Notes under the pieces: generated by a model | What the model saw: the letters and a program-made list of their open reading frames with translations, nothing else | Databases searched by the model: none | What the model was told of the DNA's origin: nothing | Shown here: one piece after another, positions 41,701 through 49,454 of the stretch | How positions within the stretch are numbered: the stretch's first letter is position 1 | How the letters are laid out: each line of letters begins with the position of its first letter | Translations under genes and position numbers: made by a program | Assembly (NCBI GenBank): GCA_938743325.2 | Contig: OW568874.1 | Location: 310,001-374,000 of the forward strand | Length of the DNA: 64,000 nt | Direction: 5' to 3' | From: Pycnococcus provasolii | Lineage: Eukaryota; Chlorophyta; Pseudoscourfieldiophyceae; Pseudoscourfieldiales; Pycnococcaceae

Positions 41701-42516
41701 CAGCGTGCCGCCGAAGGTGCCCTGGATGCCGCCGCGCGTCTCCGTCTTCTGGAGCTTCTCGGAGCGCCCATGAACGGCGTAGACGATGGCGTGAGTGTGG
41801 GCAGCGACGTCGACGACGATGGTGGGCTCATTCGTCATCGCCTGTCGTCGCGAGCATCGGCAACAGCATCCACGGCAGCGCTGAGTGCGCCGTTGGCATG
41901 CTCCGAGCGCCTGCTGGGGCGACTGCCTCCTGGAATGCTGCTTAGGGAGCGTGCTGCGCTGCTCGGTCGCATCGGTCAGCGTGAAGCGGCGCTAGCTGCA
42001 CTCGCGTGTGAGCTCGGCGACCTGCGCGCGGCGGAGGCGTACGCCGGAGCGCTCGTGAGCGACGCGCCGGCGACTGCGAACAGCCCGTACACGGCTTTGC
42101 TGAAGGTCCTTCTCCGCCGCGCGGCGGCGGAGGAGGAGGGTGGTGGCGGCACCGCGCTTACGACATGCCTTGAGCTGCTTGCTCGGCACGGAGAGCACGT
42201 GGATGCGCAGTCAATCCTACCGCACCTTCCCAGCGGCGTGTCTCTGAGTCGTGTTCCCGCGAGCGTTCTCTCGGCCGCAGTCTGCCGTGCGGGCGACATG
42301 CGCCGCCGCGCCTCGGTCGTTCGTGCCCTTCGCCGTGCGGAGTGGGTGGGCGTGCAGAGCGCTCTTGCGGACGCGACTTCGCGTCGCCCCGTATATGTGG
42401 ACGGCTCGGAGACGTGCACGGTCTGCGGCCGTCGCATCGGGGCGAGCGCGTTTGCTGTTGAGCCGCAGACGTCAAAGCTTCGCCACTACGCGTGTCATGT
42501 GAAGTCGAAATCGTAG
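38758..42516 (+). CDS. VPS39/TGFBRAP1(VPS3)-type HOPS/CORVET tethering subunit
   Basis: A 1252-residue protein from the ATG at 38758. The N-terminal part (about 1-460) has the beta-rich pattern of a citron-homology (CNH) propeller (VHIVVGTKEGALFVL, AVVVDEHAGVFLWD). The rest is alpha-solenoid, with LAEAGRFDDALRICACML and FAQGSFAEALRDFVQ matching the Vps39_1 region. The C-terminus ends in a zinc-ribbon-like CTVCGRRIGASAFAVEP then HYACHV, matching the VPS39/TGFBRAP1 tail (C-x2-C-x-x-I-G-x-S-x-F, then H-x2-C). These proteins link Rab GTPases to the class C core for endosome and vacuole fusion. I cannot separate VPS39 from VPS3 by eye. Long Ala/Ser inserts enlarge it. A VPS16 gene lies at the right end of this window. 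Confidence 0.82.
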   Translation: MPSLALLSLARVADAFPLPISAIGVYVQGTSVASTSDASATQRASDARGDVHIVVGTKEGALFVLAPNEDRGQGQMTDAKGGGAPTHRVLTGVKAAVSRAPVVQCLPSGKHAVVATCHGRDGVAGVYLHVLPTLAPPGQQAAEKRTPSAPLPKSREGGANTGTVCACLGERDDDQGAALLGVMRKRAVVWTLKGHGAQVTAEIAVEAVACAWEAPVSVAWVHIGRTAVVVDEHAGVFLWDCAGEASPSVIRRFAVAGTSPSMSDAKLAVDKASAPNACVVNFPRFETSSVTSKLAAAAAAASEDSTAMISMNTIEEDPDEERRRVASALGETPPLANLSLPPASGLVVMRGAMALSHTLAQKGGGVSESPVGAAAFAETPARHGCIALPPYLVAAQTRFLEARLLPLAMASADCTDAAPVVAALTETLGTASETSPSSSGSVAPFSQAIAFKDAIVCAAVPPSEPGTPVCTAFFASAKEIISVSMAPLAAQCAELAEAGRFDDALRICACMLDAEPRVFTRNALLARRAHHNFAQGSFAEALRDFVQCDPRADGGGVSAVLALLPSLLSSTPNAAAEAEACLSSAGPHAATPLHADLALGRRYPQELAEPLLHLLLAERRARGVASSSGAANDDFVPVMEAVGGWDAWDEEGSACVDGAICHLLLQHYAPFPEALAEFLGPRGTGGSSGSWFGVACAGTSAASRPSRLKWNFTDGATACRALGRRAGCALEAALAEACSDDRAGLMVNDDDGGGGRAADPPFVELCLLRRSGERHAEALDALREMAASDPDMSSGVETGGSGRARRAARAASLYCVEALPASLDSGEGGGGGGTARRDDLALKHLATWVAAVSPTACLDALAKMSPPIGRRAALAALSLAEENAQAAAMAKPAAAAANDTSMSTSAPLRVRFLETRCAQLAASRDSGLDVPPPMSVDVAPGETLDACVEELAALFVEVVLAHRAASPDVSAWEREPLASLAQRAAEGALDAAARLRLLELLGAPMNGVDDGVSVGSDVDDDGGLIRHRLSSRASATASTAALSAPLACSERLLGRLPPGMLLRERAALLGRIGQREAALAALACELGDLRAAEAYAGALVSDAPATANSPYTALLKVLLRRAAAEEEGGGGTALTTCLELLARHGEHVDAQSILPHLPSGVSLSRVPASVLSAAVCRAGDMRRRASVVRALRRAEWVGVQSALADATSRRPVYVDGSETCTVCGRRIGASAFAVEPQTSKLRHYACHVKSKS

Positions 42517-42776
42517 ACTAAGATGCATCATTCATTCAGTAAATAATGGAATTGTACTTTACTTTACTTAGTACTACAGTACTGTACAGTATGTACTGTA
42601 CCGGTACTACTTTGTTCAACGGTCGTCTAAAAAGTAGTTCAAGTTTAAGGTTAGATATTCTATGCAATATCTTAGAGTAAGTTATCTTGTGGTTAAATGT
42701 TATGGTTGTGTGACGTACCTATATGTACCGCAAGCCAAGAATCTACCACTAACCACTACTGGCAACTTTACCGTTT

Positions 42777-43925
42777 ATGGCGTTGGACTTGCAGGGTGGT
42801 AAACTTTACCAAAGTGAAGTAACATCCTTGAACGTTGGCTGGAGGGGGGGTGGGAACGTGGGATGGGAAACAAACCGACCTCTTCCTCTCGCGTCTGGGC
42901 CCGGCCTCCTTGAATCGCATGTCTCGGCGGTGGTGATGTCTCGGTCGGTCGCTCGCTCGAGGCGCGCGCGCGGTGGCCTCTGCAGTGTGGCCTCTGCAGT
43001 GCTATGGAGGGAGGCCCTTATTCAGGCGCTGGTACTCACGCTCACGCTTGCCACCTGCGTCTTGCACGGGGTTGCGGCAGCCGCACCCGCGAAGAAGGAT
43101 TGCACGCTCGGCGAAGTGCAACTCAACCATACCATCTCTGCCATAAGAGCGGCGAAGATTACGCGCGTGCCATACCCGCACGTCTTTATCGAGAAGATCT
43201 TTGAACCAAGTCTCTACGAGTGCATCGTGAAGAAAAAGCTGCCGGCGACAGAACAGGCTTACACGCGTAAGAATGAGGGCAAGTCGAACGCTGTCAAGTC
43301 CAGGCTAAGAAGGTACATCGTCAACCTCTCAACGGTGGCGCCGAAGGGCAAGTTTGGCAGCGACGACATGTCAAAAACAGCGGCAAAGTCAGACGACTAC
43401 GACGCGGAATGGTGGACGAAGTTTGCTAAGTTGTTCGGCACGAGCTCGGAACTTCGCTCAGCCTGGTTGGATATTTTTCAGTCCACCTTGCGCAACCGCG
43501 ACAAGGCGTGGAGGACGAAGTTCAGGTACTACACGCGCCTCGACCTAACACGCGACTATGGCGGCTACGCCATCGGCCCGCACGCAGACAATAGTGATAA
43601 GTGGGTGACAATGTTGTACTATCTCCCACGCGAGTCGTCGAAGCTTAAGGTTGGAACGTGCGTGCTCAAAAATGTGTTGAAGAGGCGTGTTCCGAGCCAG
43701 TCTGACGTTTCCGACTGGTCAAATACAAAATCTTGGGAGACGAGTTTCCAAGCGCCCTTCAAAAGGAATGTCGTCTTCGCATTCGCGCCGTGCTTCGCGT
43801 CGTGGCACGCGGTACCCATGACGCCAGAAGGATTTCGAAGAGACACTATTCAAAGCTTCATTCAAACTGTCAGAGGAAACGCGCCTAAGGGCAAGTGCGG
43901 AGGACGCGCAGCCGCAAGAGCATGA
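42777..43925 (+). CDS. Secreted 2OG-Fe(II) oxygenase with possible acidic tail
   Basis: A 382-residue protein from the ATG at 42777; an ATG at 42936 would place a signal peptide (ALIQALVLTLTLATCVLHG) nearer the start. The 2OG/iron core shows GGYAIGPHADNSDKWVTMLY with His269 and Asp271, the distal iron ligand His344 in ASWHAV, and the 2OG-binding Arg in FRRDTIQSF, on the pattern of small phage- and algal-type prolyl or lysyl hydroxylases. Lys-rich stretches around residues 160-200 may bind the substrate. The frame ends in two consecutive TGA codons at 43923-43928, yet the same frame then runs 231 codons to 44624 through an ordered acidic repeat region. An intron of 63 bases (GT at 43869, AG at 43931) would remove both stops, but its donor is weak. 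Confidence 0.75.
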   Translation: MALDLQGGKLYQSEVTSLNVGWRGGGNVGWETNRPLPLASGPGLLESHVSAVVMSRSVARSRRARGGLCSVASAVLWREALIQALVLTLTLATCVLHGVAAAAPAKKDCTLGEVQLNHTISAIRAAKITRVPYPHVFIEKIFEPSLYECIVKKKLPATEQAYTRKNEGKSNAVKSRLRRYIVNLSTVAPKGKFGSDDMSKTAAKSDDYDAEWWTKFAKLFGTSSELRSAWLDIFQSTLRNRDKAWRTKFRYYTRLDLTRDYGGYAIGPHADNSDKWVTMLYYLPRESSKLKVGTCVLKNVLKRRVPSQSDVSDWSNTKSWETSFQAPFKRNVVFAFAPCFASWHAVPMTPEGFRRDTIQSFIQTVRGNAPKGKCGGRAAARA

Positions 43926-43928
43926 TGA

Positions 43929-44624
43929 CAGTCTCCTCCTCCTGCTGCTCCTCCACAAGAGAAGCCAGAATCTGGAGAAGCTACCAAGCCAACAGATGAG
44001 CGTCAATCTGACAAAGACGGCGAGCAGTCCGGTCCATTTGACCGCAATCCGTTCGGCCGCGACGATGCTGCTGACGGCGCGGAGGAAGACGGGGCTACTA
44101 CTAGCGACGGCGCTGGTGACGACGACGACAAGTCCTCTAACAAAGACGGCGAGCAGTCCGGTCCATTTGGCCGCAATCCGTTCGGCCGCGACGATGCTGC
44201 TGACGGCGCGGAGGAAGACGGGGCTACTACTAGCGACGGCGCTGGTGACGACGACGGCGACAAGTCTTCTGACGACGACAACAAGCAGACCGGTGGTCCA
44301 TTTGGCCGCAATCCGTTCGGGCGGCGCGACCGCCGTGACGACGACGAGACCGAAAACGGCGAAAAGAAACCTTTTTCTGACGAAGACCCTGTCAACAAAA
44401 AGCCGGAGGAAGACGGCGCTAGCGACGGCGACAACGACAAGCCATCTGACAAAGACGGCAACAAGGAGTCCGACCGATTCGACCGCCGCTTTCCGTTCAG
44501 CCGTGACCGCCGCGACGACAAAAAAGACGATAATAACCTTGATCTCCTCGATCGATTGATTGACAAATCGAAGGAGGACGACAAAAAACCGAACGACCTG
44601 GACAAGGAATTCATTTATTTATGA
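43929..44624 (+). other. In-frame acidic repeat tail of the 2OG oxygenase gene
   Basis: The frame of the oxygenase continues after the tandem TGA codons for 231 codons. The product starts SPPPAAPPQEKPESGE and then carries Asp/Glu/Lys-rich disordered sequence with repeated PFGRNPFGRDD and GAEEDGATTSDGAGDDD units. A 129-base duplication (44012 and 44141 as equivalent starts) keeps the frame, which supports translation. It would make a C-terminal charged tail if joined to the upstream exon by splicing. Confidence 0.6.
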
Positions 44625-44665
44625 TACCACAAATACTGTATGAAAAATTTACAAAAACTAAAACG

Positions 44666-45568
44666 TCACGAGATATAGCTGGGTGTGCTTGCGTTGTTCA
44701 ACGAAGTTGCAGGCACAGGTTCGACGTGCGCACTTTGCACACCTTCCGCGTCTAACTGAGGCGTGGTTGAAGTGCCGGTGGTAAGTCTGGCACGCGCAGC
44801 GTCGTATCGCCGCCGAAGCGAGTCGCGCTCTTGCGTTGCCTCCCACAGGTTCGCCTCCACCTCGTCGAAGTTCCGCTGCGCAACCTGAAGCGCTCTCGTC
44901 AACACCTCTTGCTCACGGAGCAAGATGCGTCTCTCGCTGTCGAGTGCTTCGCGCGCATTCTTGTGTGCGTCCAGCTCAGCCTCCATCGCGGCGAGCGGTG
45001 CTTGCACCGCGGCGTCAAGTGCCTCGGCGTCGACAAGTTCGTCGAGCGAGAGACGCGCGGATGCCATTTCACCAACTCCCGAGCTTCCTGCGTCGACGGC
45101 GACGTCGCGATTTTCGGTAAGTTTCGTGGCAACGAGCCTAGCCTCCGCCGCCGTCGCCGCCGCGAGTCTCATAGCTTCCTTGCTGAGCATGTTCGAGTGT
45201 TCTCGCGTCTCCTTGAGCTTCTGCACTTCTTCCTGCGCCTGTGATGCCGCCGACGACGATGCCGTCTCCTGCTTCTTGTTTTCGTCGGATTCGTCCCTCC
45301 CAAGTGCATTTCCATTCTTATGATTCTTATGAGCAAACGAGTCACTTCGACTTTTTCTCCCTAAAGAAGGAAGACGTCGCAGTCCAGGCACACCTGCTCC
45401 TTTTCCACCAGCACCCACAACCAGACCAGACCACACCAGGAGACCACCGACAACAGCAGATAACGCAGATAAAATTACCAAAGATCCCCCAGATGACGAA
45501 GAATCAGATTCCGAAGACGAATCGGAAGGAGCGTGCTTGTGGTAGTGCACGTGACCGCTCACCACCAT
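44666..45568 (-). CDS. Membrane-anchored coiled-coil protein of unknown function
   Basis: A 300-residue protein. After a His/Ser/Asp-rich start it has one hydrophobic segment (LVILSALSAVVGGLLVWSGLVVG, about residues 30-52), then a basic segment (LRRLPSLGRKSRSDS), and a long coiled coil from about 95 to 265 with heptad spacing (EEVQKLKETREHSNMLSKEA, ALDSERRILLREQEVLTRAL). The C-terminus is Thr/Ser-rich. The shape suggests a tail- or signal-anchored tether or scaffold, but no named family was recognised. Start at 45566-45568. It converges on the oxygenase tail with 41 bases between. Confidence 0.65.
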   Translation of the reverse strand: MVVSGHVHYHKHAPSDSSSESDSSSSGGSLVILSALSAVVGGLLVWSGLVVGAGGKGAGVPGLRRLPSLGRKSRSDSFAHKNHKNGNALGRDESDENKKQETASSSAASQAQEEVQKLKETREHSNMLSKEAMRLAAATAAEARLVATKLTENRDVAVDAGSSGVGEMASARLSLDELVDAEALDAAVQAPLAAMEAELDAHKNAREALDSERRILLREQEVLTRALQVAQRNFDEVEANLWEATQERDSLRRRYDAARARLTTGTSTTPQLDAEGVQSAHVEPVPATSLNNASTPSYIS

Positions 45569-46795
45569 ACTGTAGAGATAAACGATTTAAGAACAAACAA
45601 CAAGCAGGAACAACTTCAACAAAGCAATGCAACTTCAGGCCTAAAAGGAGCGCAGAAAAGAAAACAAATGGCCGAATGAGGTGGAAGATGCGGAGGGAGG
45701 GTCGAACGGGGCGGTAAAAAGGCGTGTTGTTGGGAGGGACGGTTGTTACTGGGGATACGTCGTTGCTCTGCGCAGAAGGAGTGGATTTGGTTGGGGATCC
45801 CGGTCGGGCGGGACTTTGGAAGCAACTACGGGATGGATCGTCGTTGCTGTTCTGTGCGTCAGCGTGCCGCTCGTGGGGACGCGGCTGAACTTCACGCGCA
45901 AGTCGCACGCGGAGGGCACCGCCGGTCGTCCGGATCCGCCGGATAGGATTAAGTGGACGTTTGGGAGTAACTTAGTAATCACTAATCAAGACGTGTTTTT
46001 GCGGGGGGATTCGTGTTTTAGAAGAACTCAAGACGTTTCTTTTCCCGTTATTTTCTGCTTTAGAAATCCCCCGACCTGACCGACCGACCTGACCGGAGGT
46101 GGAACTTCGCGGAGTTCCGTCGGGGGAACCTCCTCGGCTTTTCAAAAAGCTCTGCTCCCGCCCCAAGGCCGTCCCCCGCCTTCCGCAAACAAAAAAATCT
46201 TGTCACAAAAAATGTTGGCCATGCCGACCCTGGCGTCGGCGTCGGCAGCGTCGGCATGTGAGTCTCACCCTGCTGCCGCCGCCGCGCATGGCGCGCGAGG
46301 ACGGCGACTTCCTCGTGGTTCAGCTCAAAACGACCAAGACGATTGCAAAGAACGCCTACTGCTTCTATAGATAGGCTCAAACTCCTCGCCGGTGGTTTCA
46401 TCATGGACGGTGATGGAAGCTTGAATCGTAAATCGACGCGTGACAGGCTGGTAGTGACACAATCCGAGAAAGTCCACAAAGAACTCTTTGAGGACTTTGT
46501 GAAGCTCGCCAAGTCCATGCTCACTCACTCACGAACCCCCAACTTCCGCTGTTCCTATGGTCGGTGGCGGCACTGGTTGCGCATGACAGGGCCGGGGTTC
46601 CCTTGAGTGCCCTTCTTCCCCGTTAGAGTTAGAGTTAGGGTTGTTGCGAGTTCTTGGACTACCAACTAGGGTTATTATAGGGCTCTGCGTCGTCTCTTCT
46701 CGAGGTGCCCTCCCTCCCTCCCTCCCTCCCTCGTTCTGCGTCATTCCCTCGGTGTGCACAGTCCAGAAGGAAGAAGTCGCTTGCTTCATCATACC
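45569..46795. other. Intergenic region with an intein-like fragment
   Basis: About 1.2 kb upstream of both the coiled-coil gene and the UBX gene. A possible short membrane segment (GWIVVAVLCVSVPLVGT) is readable near 45828-45880 on the plus strand, but there is no good ATG. The LAGLIDADG-like fragment is listed separately. TTAGAGTTAGGGTT repeats lie at 46622-46643, and a CCCT run at 46709-46733. Confidence 0.5.
46340..46530 (+). pseudogene. LAGLIDADG/intein homing-endonuclease-like fragment
   Basis: On the plus strand the frame beginning near 46343 reads RLKLLAGGFIMDGDGSLN, then RLVVTQSEKVHKELFEDFVKLAKSM. This resembles the LAGLIDADG block of nuclear inteins (typically LLAGLIDxDGxL) and the following Q-S-E-K-x(3-5)-L-x-D-x-V-x-LA-x-S segment. 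A neighbouring stretch in another frame just upstream (GDFLVVQLKTTKT) could be intein-derived too. There is no surrounding host exon, no splicing junction motif and no long frame, so it looks like an isolated relic, not an active element. The identification rests on motif resemblance only. Confidence 0.5.
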
Positions 46796-48352
46796 ATGGC
46801 GCCCTCCTCCGACGCCTCGGTTGGTGAGATATGTGCCATTTGCGGCGTTTCCTCTGAAGAGGCGTTACACCTCTTGAGTATGACGGAAAGTCATTCTGTT
46901 AATGATGCGGTTGATTTGTTCTTTCGCACGCAGGAAAATGGGGGTGCCGGTGCTTCTGCTGGAGGTGCTTCTGGTGGAGGTGGTAATGTCTCCCCACCTC
47001 CACCGTCTTCATCTAGGCCAGATCATAATAATAATACGCAAGTTGGTGCGATTCACAGACGATCGGCGGCGGCGGCGGCGGCGGCGTCCTCGGGTGGGGG
47101 GGGAGCACAGCAAGCGGGGGCGGGGGCAGCTGGACCTGCTGCTGGCACAAACAACCCACCCAACAACATCAGGCACGCGCCCGCGACCGTGCTCGGGCTT
47201 GGCGTGCACGCAGTCGTCGTGCTCGTGCGATTCACGTTCCAACTCACAGGAACTGTCGTCGGACTCGCATTCCGACTACCCGTGCTGCGAACCATCAAGC
47301 GAGTGTGTGCACGCGCTCTCGCCCCGCCGCCCACGCACGCCGACGGCGCCGCCGCGGCACGCGCGTTCGTCGCGAACTTCGACTCCAAGTTCGGAACGAC
47401 ACACCCGAGGTTCATCGCGGACACGTACACGAACGCGCTTAGGCAGGCGCGGCGATCGAACAAGTTCCTCGTCGCGTACCTGCACTGTGCGAGGCACCCA
47501 GCCACGGACTCGTTCTGCCGAGAGACGATGTGCGACGAAACGCTCAGCGCATTCCTCGACGACGGGTTCGTCGTCTGGGGAGGCGACGTCGACGCGCCTG
47601 AGGCATTCGCGCTGCACAACGCGCTCAACGCAACTACGTTCCCGCTGCTCGTCGCTCTGCACCTCGGCGGAAATGCCGGAGCACGCAACGGCGGCGATGT
47701 TGTGGAGGTGTGGCGTCGCGTTGGTCCCGTGACGCCCGCAGAGGTGATTCAGGGCCTTGCAGAAGCGCTCGAGCGATTCGGCTCGCGCCTCGATGCGGAT
47801 CGGCAGGCGGAGGTGGCGCGCGACTTCGACCGACAGCTGCGTGCCGAGCAGGATGCCGAATACGAGCGTGCCGCCGCGGCTGATCGTGCGCGCATGGAGG
47901 CGGCGGAGGCGGCAAGGAAAGAGGCGGCGGAGGCGAAGGCCAAGGTGGAGGCGGAGGAGAAGGCCAAGGCGGATGCGGAGGCGGCGGAGGCACGTCGCGT
48001 GGAGGAGCTTGCCACGAGGAGGGAAAATGCCGCGGCTGCCCTGCCCGACGAGCCGGCAGTGGGTACGGAGAGTCCCGGAGGAGCGAAGGTGGCACGTATT
48101 CTCGTGCGCACGCCGGGCGGTGGTCGAAAAGAGCGCCGATTTTTCAGCGACGCGAGCGTTGGAGACCTGTACGCGTGGGTGGACGCGCTACCAACGGATG
48201 AGAAGGTTCCGGAGGCGTTCCGCCTCGTGACGTCGTATCCTCGCAAGATTATTGACGCGAAGAATTCTGAGCAGAGTCTCGTGGACGCGATGGGCGCTGA
48301 CGTGGTATCGGGTGGCCAGGTGGCTTTGTTCATCGAAGACGCCTCTGAGTAA
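46796..48352 (+). CDS. UBA-UAS-UBX protein, FAF2/UBXD8 and plant PUX10 type
   Basis: A 518-residue protein from the ATG at 46796. An N-terminal UBA-like domain (CAICGVSSEEALHLLSM, VNDAVDLFF) binds ubiquitin. After a Gly/Ala/Pro linker comes a hydrophobic hairpin (VLGLGVHAVVVLVRFTFQL then TVVGLAFRLPVL) that anchors the family to ER or lipid droplets. The UAS thioredoxin-like domain follows (FLVAYLHCARHPATDSFC, VVWGGDVDAPEA, FPLLVALHL). A long Ala/Glu/Lys coiled coil leads to a C-terminal UBX domain with the cis-Pro loop (SYPRKII) that binds CDC48/p97. The role in ER-associated degradation and lipid-droplet protein turnover is known for the family and inferred here. Confidence 0.9.
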   Translation: MAPSSDASVGEICAICGVSSEEALHLLSMTESHSVNDAVDLFFRTQENGGAGASAGGASGGGGNVSPPPPSSSRPDHNNNTQVGAIHRRSAAAAAAASSGGGGAQQAGAGAAGPAAGTNNPPNNIRHAPATVLGLGVHAVVVLVRFTFQLTGTVVGLAFRLPVLRTIKRVCARALAPPPTHADGAAAARAFVANFDSKFGTTHPRFIADTYTNALRQARRSNKFLVAYLHCARHPATDSFCRETMCDETLSAFLDDGFVVWGGDVDAPEAFALHNALNATTFPLLVALHLGGNAGARNGGDVVEVWRRVGPVTPAEVIQGLAEALERFGSRLDADRQAEVARDFDRQLRAEQDAEYERAAAADRARMEAAEAARKEAAEAKAKVEAEEKAKADAEAAEARRVEELATRRENAAAALPDEPAVGTESPGGAKVARILVRTPGGGRKERRFFSDASVGDLYAWVDALPTDEKVPEAFRLVTSYPRKIIDAKNSEQSLVDAMGADVVSGGQVALFIEDASE

Positions 48353-48387
48353 ATAAATAAAAGTTTACATATACATCAAGTTCAACA

Positions 48388-49386
48388 ATGATTCCAACAC
48401 CTGTCCCCAACCCCGAATTTGAACTTGCCCTCATCCAAATATCCAAATATCAATCGGCACACAAATCGTTTGGCAGCATGATGCGTACGATGATACGGAA
48501 GTACTGCGCCATGCCGGCGGCAAAACCGCCGCGGCGCATTCGAGCCTTCACCTTCGACGTCACGGGCACGCTAGTATCTTTCGTAGGTCGGCTCGGTGCG
48601 CACTACGCTGACTGCGCTCGTCGATGCGGCGTGCACATCGATCCAGGTCATCTAGCAGCGCTGGAGAAAGGATTTCAGCTCGCATACAACGAGACGCATG
48701 CGGCGTACCCTTGCTTTGGGGGCAACTGCATCAGCACGAAGGATTGGTGGCGCACGTGTGTACTGCGCTCGTTCGAGGTGGCACGCGAGCTGGAGCTAAA
48801 TGATGGGCTGAAGAACGACGATGCCGTGCCCAGGCTCACAGAAGATCAAAAGGAACGCGTCTTCAAGCGAATCTATGCGCAGTTTGGTAGCCACTCGACT
48901 TACTCAGCTTTCGACGACGCGATCCCATTCCTGCGCTTCGCAAAGAGACACGGAGTCATCGCCGGCATCATATCAAACGCAGACGAGCGATATGGAGATA
49001 GCATACTGCCCATGCTAGACATTTTTCCAGATTTCTTTATCGGCAGCAAAGACATTGGCTGCGCGAAGCCAGATCGAGCTATATTCGACGCAGCAATCGC
49101 AGAGGCCAGCTCTTGCATCTTCTGCAATGGCGACGACAGCTCTCGTCCCATACAGCCGAACGAAATCCTGCACCTCGGAAACGACTTTGAGAAAGACTTC
49201 ATCGGGGCAAGGAATGCGAAGATGCACGCAATTCTTCTTGATCGCTTCGGCGGCGACAACTACGGCGATTCTTTCAGCGAGGAAGGCCAGCAGTGGAGCG
49301 ATGCAGGTGCTCCCGTTGCAAAAGACCTTCTCGACGTCATTGACATGCTCGCTCGGCAAAATGTCGAGTTTGGCAAACCCACATAA
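48388..49386 (+). CDS. HAD-superfamily hydrolase, HDHD3-like
   Basis: A 332-residue protein starting 35 bases after the UBX gene. The HAD motif I is FTFDVTGTL with Asp as nucleophile; the residue two places on is Thr rather than the usual acid/base Asp, which also occurs in HDHD3 (D-V-K). Motif II is GIISNAD, motif III Lys is in IGCAKPDRAIF, and motif IV is LHLGNDFEKDFIGARNAKM. The cap insertion lies between residues about 75 and 175. The first 45 residues are basic and could be a targeting leader; an internal ATG at 48481 is possible. The substrate is unknown, and without the second Asp strong phosphatase activity is uncertain. Confidence 0.8.
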   Translation: MIPTPVPNPEFELALIQISKYQSAHKSFGSMMRTMIRKYCAMPAAKPPRRIRAFTFDVTGTLVSFVGRLGAHYADCARRCGVHIDPGHLAALEKGFQLAYNETHAAYPCFGGNCISTKDWWRTCVLRSFEVARELELNDGLKNDDAVPRLTEDQKERVFKRIYAQFGSHSTYSAFDDAIPFLRFAKRHGVIAGIISNADERYGDSILPMLDIFPDFFIGSKDIGCAKPDRAIFDAAIAEASSCIFCNGDDSSRPIQPNEILHLGNDFEKDFIGARNAKMHAILLDRFGGDNYGDSFSEEGQQWSDAGAPVAKDLLDVIDMLARQNVEFGKPT

Positions 49387-49454
49387 TCCAATGTGTAGCG
49401 ATTTACGTTTCTGTTACACTTTTCGAATACAACGTTTTTCATATACTACATTCT

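Noticed and set aside
43996-44614. Thr/Ala-rich plus-strand and Ser-rich minus-strand frames over the oxygenase tail
   Set aside because: They are alternative frames of the acidic repeat. Only the frame continuing the oxygenase gives the ordered PFGRNPFGRDD units and charged residues typical of a disordered tail.
45681-46079. A 132-codon plus-strand frame with a possible membrane segment
   Set aside because: There is no ATG at its beginning, the rest of the sequence is not protein-like, and neighbouring frames are equally open.
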